Positions 1 through 9,873 of a stretch of 64,000 bases of DNA are shown here, one piece after another. This DNA comes from Aquila chrysaetos chrysaetos. Taxonomy: Eukaryota; Chordata; Aves; Accipitriformes; Accipitridae. The stretch is from assembly GCF_900496995.4 (NCBI RefSeq), contig NC_044004.1, positions 1,426,001 through 1,490,000 of the forward strand, in the 5' to 3' direction. The notes under the pieces are model-generated. The model saw only the letters and a program-made list of their open reading frames with translations, ran no database searches and was not told the DNA's origin. The translations under genes were made by a program, and so were the position numbers. The first letter of the stretch is position 1. Each line of letters starts with the position of its first letter.

Positions 1-879
1 AGCACTTTTTTCTCTCTCTCTTTTTTTTTTTTTTTACTAAAAAAATGTCATTTTGCACATGCCGGAGCTGCCCTCAGCCTGGAGGACCTGTTTGGAGAGA
101 GGATCTGGCCTCCTTGCCACCCTCCAGCCAGCATCCCCCGGGGTACCCTCCATCCCCGAGCACCTCCTGCCACCTCCAGCCGTGTCACCGGCGCTGGAGG
201 GGACACCTCGGCTGGGTGGGATGGATCCCAGCTCCACACTGGCCCGGGCCGCTCAGCACAGGGAAAGGTCGGGGGGTGTTTGCACGGGGGCCGGGGGGGG
301 CTCGTTGGGGCCGCAGCGAGGAGGAGGAGGAGCAGCCCAGTGAATAATTAGCACTGGCTTATTCGTTTTGCTCTATTCCTCCAACTCCTAAACCCTCCCC
401 GCAACAAAGAGGCGGCCGGGCTGAAAAGCCGAGGATTTAGGACAAAGAAGGGAACGGGGCGGCCGAGGGCGCGATGCAGCTTCGGGGCAGAGCGGGATGC
501 AGACCCCGCCGCTGCCCGATGCCCGCCCGGGCGGTGATGCCCATCGCCTGGTGCCAAGCGCTCCATCCCTAACTTTTCAAATTCAAGGGATGCTTCTTTT
601 CCCCCTTTCCAGCCCAGCAGCTTCCCGGTGCCCGGCGTGGTTTCTTCACATCCAGAAACCCTAAAAAGCTGAAAACACCATGAAATATTTTCTGCCGGTG
701 GGGAGGGGAGCGGGCGGCTATTATCCTCAACCAAACCAAACCCGAAATGTTGGGGTCACTCCGCCTTTGAAATCTCCCGCGGCCTTTCTTCCCATTAAAC
801 CATCTCCCAGCTCAGCTCAGAAGTTTCTTCCCCCCCCCCCCCCCCTTTTTTTTTAATTTAATAATAAAGCATCTCAGAT
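1..879. other. Upstream flank, no gene recognised
   Basis: GC-rich sequence with a pyrimidine/T run at the very start and a C16-T9 run at 830-854. Short open frames are present on both strands, but none resembles a known protein. Confidence 0.6.
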
Positions 880-1115
880 CTCCGAGTTGCAACTCATCTC
901 ACACCTAAGCGAGATTGCGTTTTGCACAAGCCTTTCAGCTGTTTTCTCAATCTCTCCTCTGTCTCATTCTCAATTCAGGCAGTTGCTATAGGTATGTTTT
1001 AATCCCCAGCATGGTAGATTTTAATTAGTCTTTGTACAGATGGCCAATTAACATTCATTACTTTTGCCTTGAGCGATTAATTATGAGTTTGGATAGAATG
1101 GGAGATGGAGACAGA
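880..1115. promoter_or_regulatory. Candidate upstream enhancer block A
   Basis: This AT-rich, non-repetitive island in a GC-rich flank contains an E-box CAGCTG (936-941) and several homeodomain-type sites: TTTTAATTAG, CCAATTAACATTCATTA and GATTAATTATGAG. Such clustering is typical of conserved developmental enhancers. No conservation data were available, so the call rests on composition and motifs. Confidence 0.4.
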
Positions 1116-2900
1116 GGAAAGATGGGCAGGTGAATAAAAAAAGGGATTTTAATCAGAGTTTGGGATTTTTTTTTTTCTTCTTATTTATATATATACACAC
1201 ACACGCAGAAAGAGGAGGGAAGAGAAAAGCGGCAACACGGTGCGAGTTACGCTCCCGCTGAACCGCTTCCAGTCCCGAAGCCACGGGGATGGGCTCCGAC
1301 GGGGTCTCCGATGCTGCGGGGCTCAGGGGCTGCGGTCCAGCCAAGCCCCATCGTAGGAACGGGGAAACTGAGGCAGGGAGCGCTGGGGTGGCACGCAGCT
1401 GCCCGGGCACGGCCGGGCGCCCGGTCTGGAAATCGGCACCCCGGGCCCGATTTGGGTGCCTGGGCATCACGGTTTTGGGGTTGTAACGGTGCCGGGGACG
1501 GTGGGGACGGCCGAGGGAGCGGTGACACACGGCCACGCTCCCCTGGGTGAACCCGCGGAGCGGCGTGCGGGATGGGGCCCGTAATTCTCCCCGCGCAACA
1601 CCCGTTGACACGTCGCTAATTCTTCCTAATTGATTTTTCACGCTGGCGGGAGGGAGACGGTGACATCCAACAACAGAGCCCTGATGTCGCGGCTTTCTCC
1701 TCCATGAAAGGGGCCGGCACCCTCCCCCCGGAGCCGACATACTTCTCCCTGGCCCGGGTAGCCATGGTGAGACGTTGCCCAAATCCTTTCACCGCCGTGC
1801 CGCTGGAAGCTGGCGATGCTCCTTGCCGCCCGTGCCAGCCCGCTCGCCGCAGCTATTTTCGGGCACGCAGGCAAGCCGGCAGGAAAAATTAAAATAGCAA
1901 AAACCCTCCCAGGGCCGTATCCTGCCCCGGTTCCTTGGCGGAGGGGCCGCATCCACGCTCGGTGCCATCCCGGCACGTGGGAACCGGCAGCGGGTTCTGG
2001 ATTCGGCGTTTCTGGGTTATTTCGGAGGCGGGCACCCGGCGCGGAGCGAGCAGGGGAAGGAGATGGGGAAGGGCCCGATCCTGCTCGCTTCTGGGGAGCT
2101 TCCCTCGACGGCAGGCGGGCACAGAAAAGGGGAGTAGCGTAAGGATGCGGAATCCGGCCCGCGGGACTTGGAGGGCTCCTGCCGGCGCCGCTGGCTGGGC
2201 TTTTACACCTGTTCGGTTGAAATCTGGGGATTTCTTTTTTAGCACGTTTTACATTTTGGCCCCAGCCCTCTCGAGCTTGGCACTTCACCGCAGCACAACT
2301 TTTCTTAAATCAGCAGCTCAGGCGGAGGCAGGGGGTGGGGGGGGTGTCCACATCCCTCCCGCCGTGGCAGGGATGAGGCCGCCGTGTCCCGTACCCACGG
2401 CGTGGATGCTGGACGTGCCGCCTGCATCCCGGCACGGTCCCTGGATGGATGCCCACCCCGGGATTGGGATTGACCCCCGACGACGCTTGAGCACTGACTC
2501 CGCTCATCACACCTGTAGGCTGCTGAGACTGCACAGAGCTCTGGGGAACAAGTGGGTGCCCCGGAGCATCAAAACGATGCTGGGCACCCACCCCAAGGGA
2601 CCCCCCCCCTCCTTGCTGCAAAAACCTCCGTCTCCACGCTCGTCAGCTGGATCCGGCCTCTGTGCCCTGCGGGGACGGAGCGCGGCCTCGGCCAGACCAT
2701 CCCCGGCAAATCCCCAATTTTGTAGGTTTTTTTTTTTTTTTGCAGATGGGACATTCAGGAGGCGACGGTCCCCGCTGCCTCCGAGGGTAACCGAAACCCC
2801 CTGCGCCGGCTCGAGGCTTCCTCTCGGGTGAGGAAGAGGAGGCCGGGAGCGCGGGTGCCTCCGTACGGCACCGTCCCCACCTGCAGAGCGGTGGCAGGGT
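1116..2900. other. Upstream flank, no gene recognised
   Basis: GC-rich DNA with scattered CpGs, a short AC/TA run near 1183-1205, and T or C runs. The long open frames here (the longest is at 1935-2831) have Pro/Arg/Gly-rich composition, no domain-like features and heavy overlap with frames on the other strand, so I treat them as chance. Confidence 0.6.
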
Positions 2901-3080
2901 ATGGCCCTCTCTAAGTATACGCCATTGAAATGTGCACATTTCCTAAAAGCAATATGGAACAGCTAAATATACTGCTCACAAATCTGTTTACACTAATAAT
3001 GGCTGGGAGCCTGCCATCCATATGACTGCAAGGAACCATTGATTCAACATAAATTAACTGAAAATTACTTGCGAGAGGGA
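2901..3080. promoter_or_regulatory. Candidate upstream enhancer block B
   Basis: A second AT-rich non-repetitive island. It has TTGAAATG, AACAGCTAAATATA, TGTTTACACTAATAATGG (forkhead-like plus TAAT), CCATATGA (E-box CATATG) and AACATAAATTAACTG. The evidence is motif clustering only. Confidence 0.35.
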
Positions 3081-3505
3081 GAAACTCACGGCATTTTATA
3101 TTTAATTTTTTTTTTTTTCCCCCTTGTCATTCCCCCCCCCCATCCCTGTCGGGGAAGGGGGAAACGAGGAGACATTGGCACCTCTGCTACCGACAGCCTT
3201 GGCTGTGTTTGGCAGCGGCTCTGCTCTTTCCTCGCCGGCCCTTCCCGGCCACAGCGATGGGGACCAGGATAGCCGGCAAGCCGGGATTTTTCATCCCAGC
3301 GCCGGGGACTCGAGCTGCCACCAAAGCTAAACGAATACAATATTTACCCATTTTCCAAGAAACGGCAACGGAGACGGAAGGGTCCAAGTCATTATTTTGG
3401 CGCGGGCAGATTGCTAACTTGTTTAAATTTTTTTCAAAAAGGGGAAAAAAAAGAAGAAAAAAACCCACCACAATTGGCAGCTCCTCGCGTATTAGTCGAA
3501 ATGCT

Positions 3506-3761
3506 GCAGACTTGGCTCCCGCTCACCTCCGCAACATAATGTTAAATGGCATCAAGACAGTATATCAGTCATTTACATATGTTGCTTATAGACGCCAAAC
3601 TTATTAACACAATAAAACTGCTGCTAAGAAGCTTTCCTGCCTATTTTTCTCCTGGAGAATGTCAGTGTTGGAAGCACCTAGCCGCCTCGTATGGAAACAC
3701 CCGGGGTTGCCTTTCATATGGCACCCTGGAAAATAAATACATGAATCAGCCAGGGTCCCCC
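3506..3761 (+). repeat. Left arm of a large inverted duplication upstream of EMX1
   Basis: The 256-base arm is about 93% identical to the reverse complement of 4021-4277, with roughly 18 substitutions and one 1-base indel counted by eye. The centre, 3573-3642, is identical for 70 bases. It contains CATATG E-boxes (ACATATGT and TCATATGG), TTATTAACACAATAAA (homeodomain- and SOX-like) and AAATAAATACATGAATCAG. It does not look like CR1 or another familiar repeat. Confidence 0.93.
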
Positions 3762-4020
3762 TCCGACCACTTTCAAAGCAAAGCCAGAGGACGATTCATT
3801 GATTCAGAGCATTCTGCACCAGAGGAGCCAGCCAGCACCCAGACCACCCAGCAGCACCCCGTGAGCCCCAGCATCCCCCCCGAGGCACGCCGCCTCCCCG
3901 GGCAGGCACCCGGGCAGGATGGGACCCCAAGCTTCACCCCAGGACTGGCTTTAAACCCCCCCCTGCTTTGAGGTGTCCCCAACTCCCTGCCCTCACAGCC
4001 GAGGTCTGAAAACACTGGAA
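3762..4020. other. Spacer between the inverted arms
   Basis: This 259-base unique sequence becomes C-rich towards its right end. It contains CATTGATTCAGAGCATTC and shows no sign of a transposase or terminal repeats. Its length is nearly the same as an arm. Confidence 0.7.
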
Positions 4021-4277
4021 GGGGGACCCTGGCTGATTCATGTATTTATTTTCCCGGGTGCCATATGAAAAGCAACCCCGGGTGTTTCCATATGAGGCGG
4101 CTAGGTGCTTCCAACACTGATGCTCTCCACGCGGGAAAGGAGGCAGGAAAGCTTCTTAGCAGCAGTTTTATTGTGTTAATAAGTTTGGCGTCTATAAGCA
4201 ACATATGTAAGCGGCTGATACACTGTCTTGATGCCATTTAACGGTATGTTGCGGAGGTGAGGGGGAGCCAAGTCTGC
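4021..4277 (-). repeat. Right arm of the large inverted duplication
   Basis: Reverse-complement partner of 3506-3761, separated from it by a 259-base spacer. The third CATATG is intact here but is CGTATG in the left arm. Most differences are transitions and fall outside the 70-base identical core. Weak similarity may run on outward to about 4293 (left partner about 3490). Confidence 0.93.
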
Positions 4278-6519
4278 CGATCTCCCCTAATATAACTCCA
4301 CGCAGTCCCCACGGGGTTTTGGGGGGACTCTCCCAGCACATCTGAGCGGGGATGGCACCTCTCCCCGTGGCTTCTTTGCCCCTGCAACGGTGTAATCTTG
4401 CAGGGGATCTCGCTTTCTTAGCTGCTGGAGCAAAGCCGGCACGAGCCCCGGGGGGATGCTGACGTGGGGGTCACGCTCCGGTGCCATCCGAGGGAGCACC
4501 CAAACCCTCCCCAGGGCTGGACGCGTAATTTCCTGTGTCAAAATTTCCTGAGCTCTCCTAGAAAGACATTTTTGCCAACCCTGCCGTGCACGGAAAAGCA
4601 TTTCTAAGGGACATCCTACAGCCCTGGAGAAAGGTGCATGGTGGGCCATTAGCTGGGAGACCAGTCTTCCCCCCCAAAACCAGTGCGGAGGGCTGGCTGA
4701 ACCCAAACACCGCGGCTGAGCTCTTCTTCGTGCTGTCAGTGGTATAAACCCTCAAAACCATCCCCAGGCGTCACAGTGCTAAAGCACGGAGCTCCTGATC
4801 GCAGCACCCTGAGGAGGTTTAAAGGCTGGGATGGGGGATGAGGGAGAGATCCGCTCCTGGCTGGGGCACAGCGATGCCACGCACCCGCCGCTGCTGCCAC
4901 CCCAGGGACCACGATGACAAACCAGGGACAGCGGTTTGGGTTTGCTCCCAGTGGCTGGGGGGGGGGGGGGGCTGGGTTGCACCCCGGGGACCGCCGGGAC
5001 CCCCACAGCTCTGCCCCCCGATGCCGTACCCGCCGTCACCCCAGCAGGTCCCCAAGGATGCCGCCCGCGGTGCCGTGTGTGCTGCTGGTGCCCGCGGCAT
5101 CGGCGCCGCGCTGACAAGTCGTGTCACAAGCAGGTGATGCAGATGCTGCCCAAAAACCCGTGTGTTTCAGTGCTGCTGCCCTCCGTGGGCCCCGGCGTGG
5201 GTGAACCGGCTCATCGCCTCACTCAACCCGTGGGCAAAACAGGAGACGTGGGGTCCCCAAGGTCAGGCACAAGGTCAGGGGAAAGGTCCCCAAGCACCCG
5301 ACCTCTGCACAGCACTTTCAACTAATGAGTCGCAACCACTTTCCCCAAAACCGTGGTCCTGTGGGACCACCTTGCTGAGCAGAAATGACCGGAGCAATCT
5401 CTGTCCCGGGTGTGGGTGCAGCCTCAGTGCCAGGATGACCATTGCCACCAATGGCCGAGGGTCCCGCAGCTTTCTGAAAGGCTTTATCAAGGCTACAGGC
5501 ACCTGCACGATCATCTCGAGATGTTTCAAGGGACGGAGACGATCCTTTCAGGAGCTGGGGGTTTCAATGTCTACAAGGAGCTGGGTGCAAAATCCTGTTT
5601 GCTTTGCAAGCGCAAAATTCCCATTCATGACACCTGGCTGCAACCACACCAAACGGCCTTCAAGATCTTCCACCTCTGAGTATGTCTGAAGCCCACCAGG
5701 ACCCATCACACCAGAGCCCACATCCGTGCAGGGTTTCTGTACCGACGTACCAGTCAGGCCATGCCGGAGAGGTGAGGGTGGATGCGGCCCCCATGGAAAA
5801 GCCAGAGTGACCATCGCGTAGGTGGGTGAAGACCCAGCAGCATCTTTCCTTGCTGGACTCACCTCTTCCAGCCCATAGCTATGTGACCAGGGCAGCTTCC
5901 CCTTCCCGGGCTCGGTGGTGGGATCCTTTCTCAATATCAGCCTGACTCCATAGACTAAAGCTCTCTCCCGTCCATCCATATCAATGTACACATCTACCAC
6001 CGTCCCCACCATCCCCATGCCATCTCCATCCATCCATCCATCCACTATCAATGGACCAGTTGACAAAACCACCTTAAAAAAGGGAGACTGAGGGAGGTGA
6101 GGTGAATAACCCGCTGAAGCCCACCGGGTTGTGTCAGGTCAGTTTATTCCCATCCAGCATATCCCTGAACCAAATGAAATAATAAAAAAAAAAAAAAAAG
6201 CTGAAGCAGCAGCCCAGGACAGACAGGCTCCAGACCTCCTTAGCCCCCCCAACCCAAAATACAGCCCCATTCCTCCCTTCTTCACTTTGGGACCGCGCTT
6301 GGAGGCTGACGGGAAGAAATCCGGGCAGGGTAAGGAGCTGTGCCCATGGGAAGAGCAGGTGGGAGAGGTTAGGAGGAAACAATCCAGCACTTTGAAGTCT
6401 GGTCAACTTTTAACATCCCGGCAAGCTGCGCCCGTGGCCACGCTCCGAGGCCCGGGGCCTGATTTTCCACATTCTGCCCTTTGATGCTGGAGGCCGATGC
6501 GTTATAGATTAACGAGACC

Positions 6520-6538
6520 GGGGGGGGGGGGGGGGGGG
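6520..6538 (+). repeat. G19 homopolymer
   Basis: Nineteen consecutive G. It has G-quadruplex potential, and the length is likely uncertain in assembly. Confidence 0.9.
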
Positions 6539-7870
6539 TACGGGGATGACGGACTGCACCTGCTGGCAGCGTGCCGGATCCGGCCCCGGCAAAACCTGCC
6601 TGCTAGGGCTGCTGCGGAGGGAGGAAGGGGTACGGGCAGGGATTTGAGTCCAGGCAGGCGAGCGGTGGCCAGGGCTGGGGGATACGGATGGATGGGGATG
6701 GACGGGGAAGGACGGGGATGGACCCGCTGCCCGCCTGCCCATCGCCAGGCACCCCCGGACCTGCCCCTCTACCCCCAACCCCAAGGCCAGTTTTTGGTGC
6801 CTGTCCTGTCTCCCTCTCCTCCTCCATCGCTCCTCTTTCGTTTGCTCCTTGGGAAAAGCCTCACTGTTATATTTTAACAAGCAGCAGACCCGACAATCCC
6901 CCCCCCCCCCCATTTCCCCCACACCGGCACCCCCTAATCCCGGTGCTGCACCCCCCCCGCCCAGCCCTGCCTGCCCACCGCCGCTGCCGGCCGCGTCCCT
7001 CCGCTGCGCTGGCACGCTCTGCCGCTCTTTCGTTAAAAAAGAAAATGTCTTTCTCTTCCACCCAGAGCTCCTCCTGGCCAGAAATCCAGCGGGAAGGCAG
7101 GCTGCTCCCGGATCACCTCCTCCCCGGGATGCAGGGGCTAAAGTTTTCCGCTTAATAAACTGGGGACAGCGGGGGCCGGAGCAAGGCACCCGCCTGGGGG
7201 GGGTCTGCATTTTATTCCAGTTGGGGATAAAGATCCTGCCTGAATTATCCTGGAGGTGGGAGCAGGCCTGGGAGCAGCAGGGGGAAAAAGAAATGTAAAG
7301 GTAAATTTGGGGCTCTCGCCTGGTTTCAGCTTAGCAGCTTCCCAGCTCCCTTCGGAGCAGCCAGGGAGCCTTGCCTGGACACCGAGCCGGGACTGAAAAC
7401 CACCTGGGGCGAATAGGGAAAAAAAAAAAATCAATTTAAAGGTTTATAATTTTCCAAGACGGCGATTTATCCCCCAAACTAAAGCAGCTCCCCCCAAAAA
7501 AGGTTCCTGTGGAGACGGGGCGCGGAGGGGAGATGCTGCCGGCGGGGATTCCCGCGGTGAGCAGCAAGCGCTCGGCCGGCTTTTTCTTTTTCCCCCGCAG
7601 AAGATGCTGAATGCCGGCGAGATCCACACAGAACGAAATCCCGGCCCCACGCAGCTCCCAAGGGGTGGCTGTGGGAAGGCAGGGGTGGAGGGTCTGCACC
7701 CCCACCTCACCGACCCCCAGTCTGGCCCAGGGTGGGTAAAGAAAAGAGTGAGGGAAAAAAAAATTAAATTAAATTTAACTATCTATTAAATTGTTTTAAA
7801 TTAAATTCCACGAATGGTCCGGAGCTGGGCACAGCTCCTGTGTCTGAGCCGAGCGCTGTCCCCGCATCCC

Positions 7871-8030
7871 CCTTCCCTTCCCTTCCCTTCCCTTCCCTTC
7901 CCTTCCCTTCCCTTCCCTTCCCTTCCCTTCCCTTCCCTTCCCCTTTCTCCTTCCCCTTCTCCTTCTCCTTCCCTTTCCCCTTCCCCTTCTCTTTCCCTTT
8001 CCCCTTCCCCTTCTCCTTCCCCTTCCCCAT
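7871..8030 (+). repeat. (CCTTC)n polypyrimidine tract
   Basis: About 70 bases of perfect CCTTC repeats are followed by about 90 bases of degenerate CCTTTCC/CCTTCT repeats, all C/T on the + strand. Confidence 0.95.
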
Positions 8031-8859
8031 CCCTCCGTGGGTGCGCCCCACTCCGTGCCCGGCTGCCCTCTCCGCCAGCCCCGCTTCTTTATTTCCAGTT
8101 TTTAATATAAATACATATTTTAAATCTAGATTATTTTTTCGCTCTCTCTTCCAGAAATATAAAAATAAAAATCCCTTTGCCGACGTGCTCACTCCATTTT
8201 TAGGCTTTAATTTCTGTGGGGTTTCATGGTTGTTTTTTTTTTCTCTCCCCCCCCCCCCGCGCCTTCCCCGCAGCCTTTTGCGGGAGTGGGTCCGCGGAAA
8301 GCCCGCGGGCGCGCAGCAGCGGTCTCCTCTCCGCGGGGAGGGGGGAAGGATCCGCGGAGTATTTCAGTCCAGCCAAGTGGAAAATAGACTTTCAACCCCC
8401 TTTGTGCGGGAGGGGAGGGCTGGCCCCCGCCTCCGCGGGCCAACAAAACTCCGAGCAGAGTCAAACTGCGGAGTGAACTCGGGACTGGCCCGCGTAGGGG
8501 CTGCGCACCCCGCGCATCCCCCCACACACACATCCGCGCCGGCGTAAAACCAGCCAAATCCGCGAGTTATTGGGTTGTTTGGTGGGTTGTTTTTTTTTTT
8601 TTTTTTAAATTATTTTTATTTTTTTTATTCCCAGCGCAGGATCGGACCCGTGGGAAGAGCGGGCTTTTGTCCGGGGGTGGTGGTGGGGGGGAAGGTCCTG
8701 CCTTTGGAGGAGGAGGGGGGGGTTACGCGGAGGGGAGCGGAGCTTGCGCGGGAGGCGGGGAGCCGCGGTGGGGCGCGGGGGAGGGCTTCACCTCCCCTCC
8801 CTCCCTCCCACCCGGCCGGCAGCAACCCGAGCCGCGGAGTTCCAAACGGCCGCTGCGGC

Positions 8860-8870
8860 TATATATATAG
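8860..8870 (+). promoter_or_regulatory. Possible TATA element of EMX1
   Basis: TATATATATAG lies directly after a GC-rich segment, about 640 bases before the start codon. A TATA box here would imply a long A/T-rich 5'UTR. It may simply be part of the A/T-rich insert, so the call is weak. Confidence 0.3.
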
Positions 8871-9040
8871 ATATAGACATTTATTTAGTATTATTTTTTT
8901 AAATTTAAAAAGCGAAAAAAAGGACCAAAAAAAAAAAAAAGAGGGGAAAGAAAAAAAAAAAGGAGGATTTTTTTTAAGATAATTTTTTTTCTTTAATTTT
9001 TTTTTTTTTTTTAAAGAAGAAGGAAAAAAAAAAACCCACC
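8871..9040 (+). repeat. A/T homopolymer-rich insert in the CpG-rich region
   Basis: Alternating A runs and T runs lie between the candidate TATA element and a C-rich segment, probably within the EMX1 5'UTR or proximal promoter. Confidence 0.6.
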
Positions 9041-9503
9041 CCGCAGCCGGAGCCCCTCTACCACAACTTCGCGACGCGCCTGCGGGAGCTGCTCCAGTCC
9101 AGTTTTTCGGGCGCTCCCTCCCTCCCCCTGCCTCCCACCCCCCCCATCATCCCCCTTTACCCCCTCCCACCCCCCACCCACCCCCTTTACCCCCCCCCGA
9201 CCCCCGGCCCCGACCCGAGCAGGTGAAGCCGCCCCCTCCTCCCAGCCCCGCCAGGTACCGGCCGTATTTGTACCGGCTGCCCGGGGCTTTGCGGGTTGCG
9301 TGGGCGCCCGCGGGTGGGCGACGGGGCGTGTGTGCTTGTCGGGGGGGGGGGGTGTTTCTTGCACAGACACACACACGCAGAGGGAAAGAAGCGCACACCC
9401 GGGAGGAACAACCCCGCTCCGGGCCCCCCCCCCCCCCCAAACCCCCCCCCTCCCTCCCCTTTCCCTCCCCAACCCCTCCCCGCCCTTTTCCCGGCTCCAA
9501 ACC

Positions 9504-9873
9504 ATGTTCCAGCCGTCTGCGAAGCGCTGCTTCACCATCGAGTCCCTGGTGGGCAAGGACACCCACCTCAGCCCCGAGGACCCCCCGCGTCCCGCCGCCC
9601 TCGGTTACCCCGGACCCGCCGACGCCGCCGCCGCCGCCGCCGCTTTCCCCCCCGGTTTCCAGGGCGCCGCAGCCGCCGGTCGAGCCCTCTACGGCAGCAC
9701 CGAGCTCGTTTTTCCCGAGGCCGTGGGGCACCCGGGGTTACCCGTCGGGCCCCATCAGTTGGGGGGGTCGGGGCTGCCGCCCCCCCATTCTTTTTTCGGG
9801 CCGCAACACCGCGACCCGCTCAACTTCTATCCCTGGGTGCTGCGGAACCGCTTCTTCGGGCATCGCTTCCAAG
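9504..9873 (+). CDS. EMX1: EMX1 coding exon 1 (N-terminal domain)
   Basis: This exon encodes residues 1-123 plus the first base of codon 124. It carries the Eh1-like motif (residues 10-16), a run of seven alanines, the conserved PHSFFG and QHRDPL stretches, and the [16 protein letters not shown] block that ends exon 1 in EMX genes. The ATG at 9504 was chosen because MFQPSAKR is the conserved EMX start and position -3 is A. The frame stays open upstream to another ATG at 9300, so a longer N terminus cannot be excluded. The exon ends at a GTGAGC donor at 9874. Confidence 0.95.

Larger units (their letters stand above)
4294..8239. other. Upstream flank, no gene recognised
   Basis: GC-rich non-coding DNA with runs of G or C (near 4960-4971, 6520-6538 and 6899-6910), CCAT/TCCATCCA repeats near 6020-6045, an A run near 6183-6199, GGATGGA-type repeats near 6685-6722, and the TTCCC tract at 7871-8030. 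Several open frames of 80-230 codons occur, but their composition is low-complexity and none is recognisable. Confidence 0.6.

Noticed and set aside
1935-2831. A 298-codon + strand open frame upstream of EMX1
   Set aside because: Composition is Arg/Pro/Gly-rich as expected for GC-rich DNA, with overlapping frames on the other strand and no recognisable motif or start context.
3546-4237. Two similar predicted proteins (both starting MASRQ) on opposite strands
   Set aside because: They are the two arms of the inverted duplication translated. Similarity is DNA-level, differences fall without regard to codon position, and one frame continues into the non-repeated spacer.
5410-5679. An 89-codon + strand frame containing KSCLLCKRKIPIHDTW
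   Set aside because: It looks somewhat protein-like but has no recognised family, splice structure or neighbour support, and a frame of this length is expected by chance.
7840-8547. A 235-codon frame rich in FPSLPFPSLPFPS
   Set aside because: It is a translation of the (CCTTC)n repeat.
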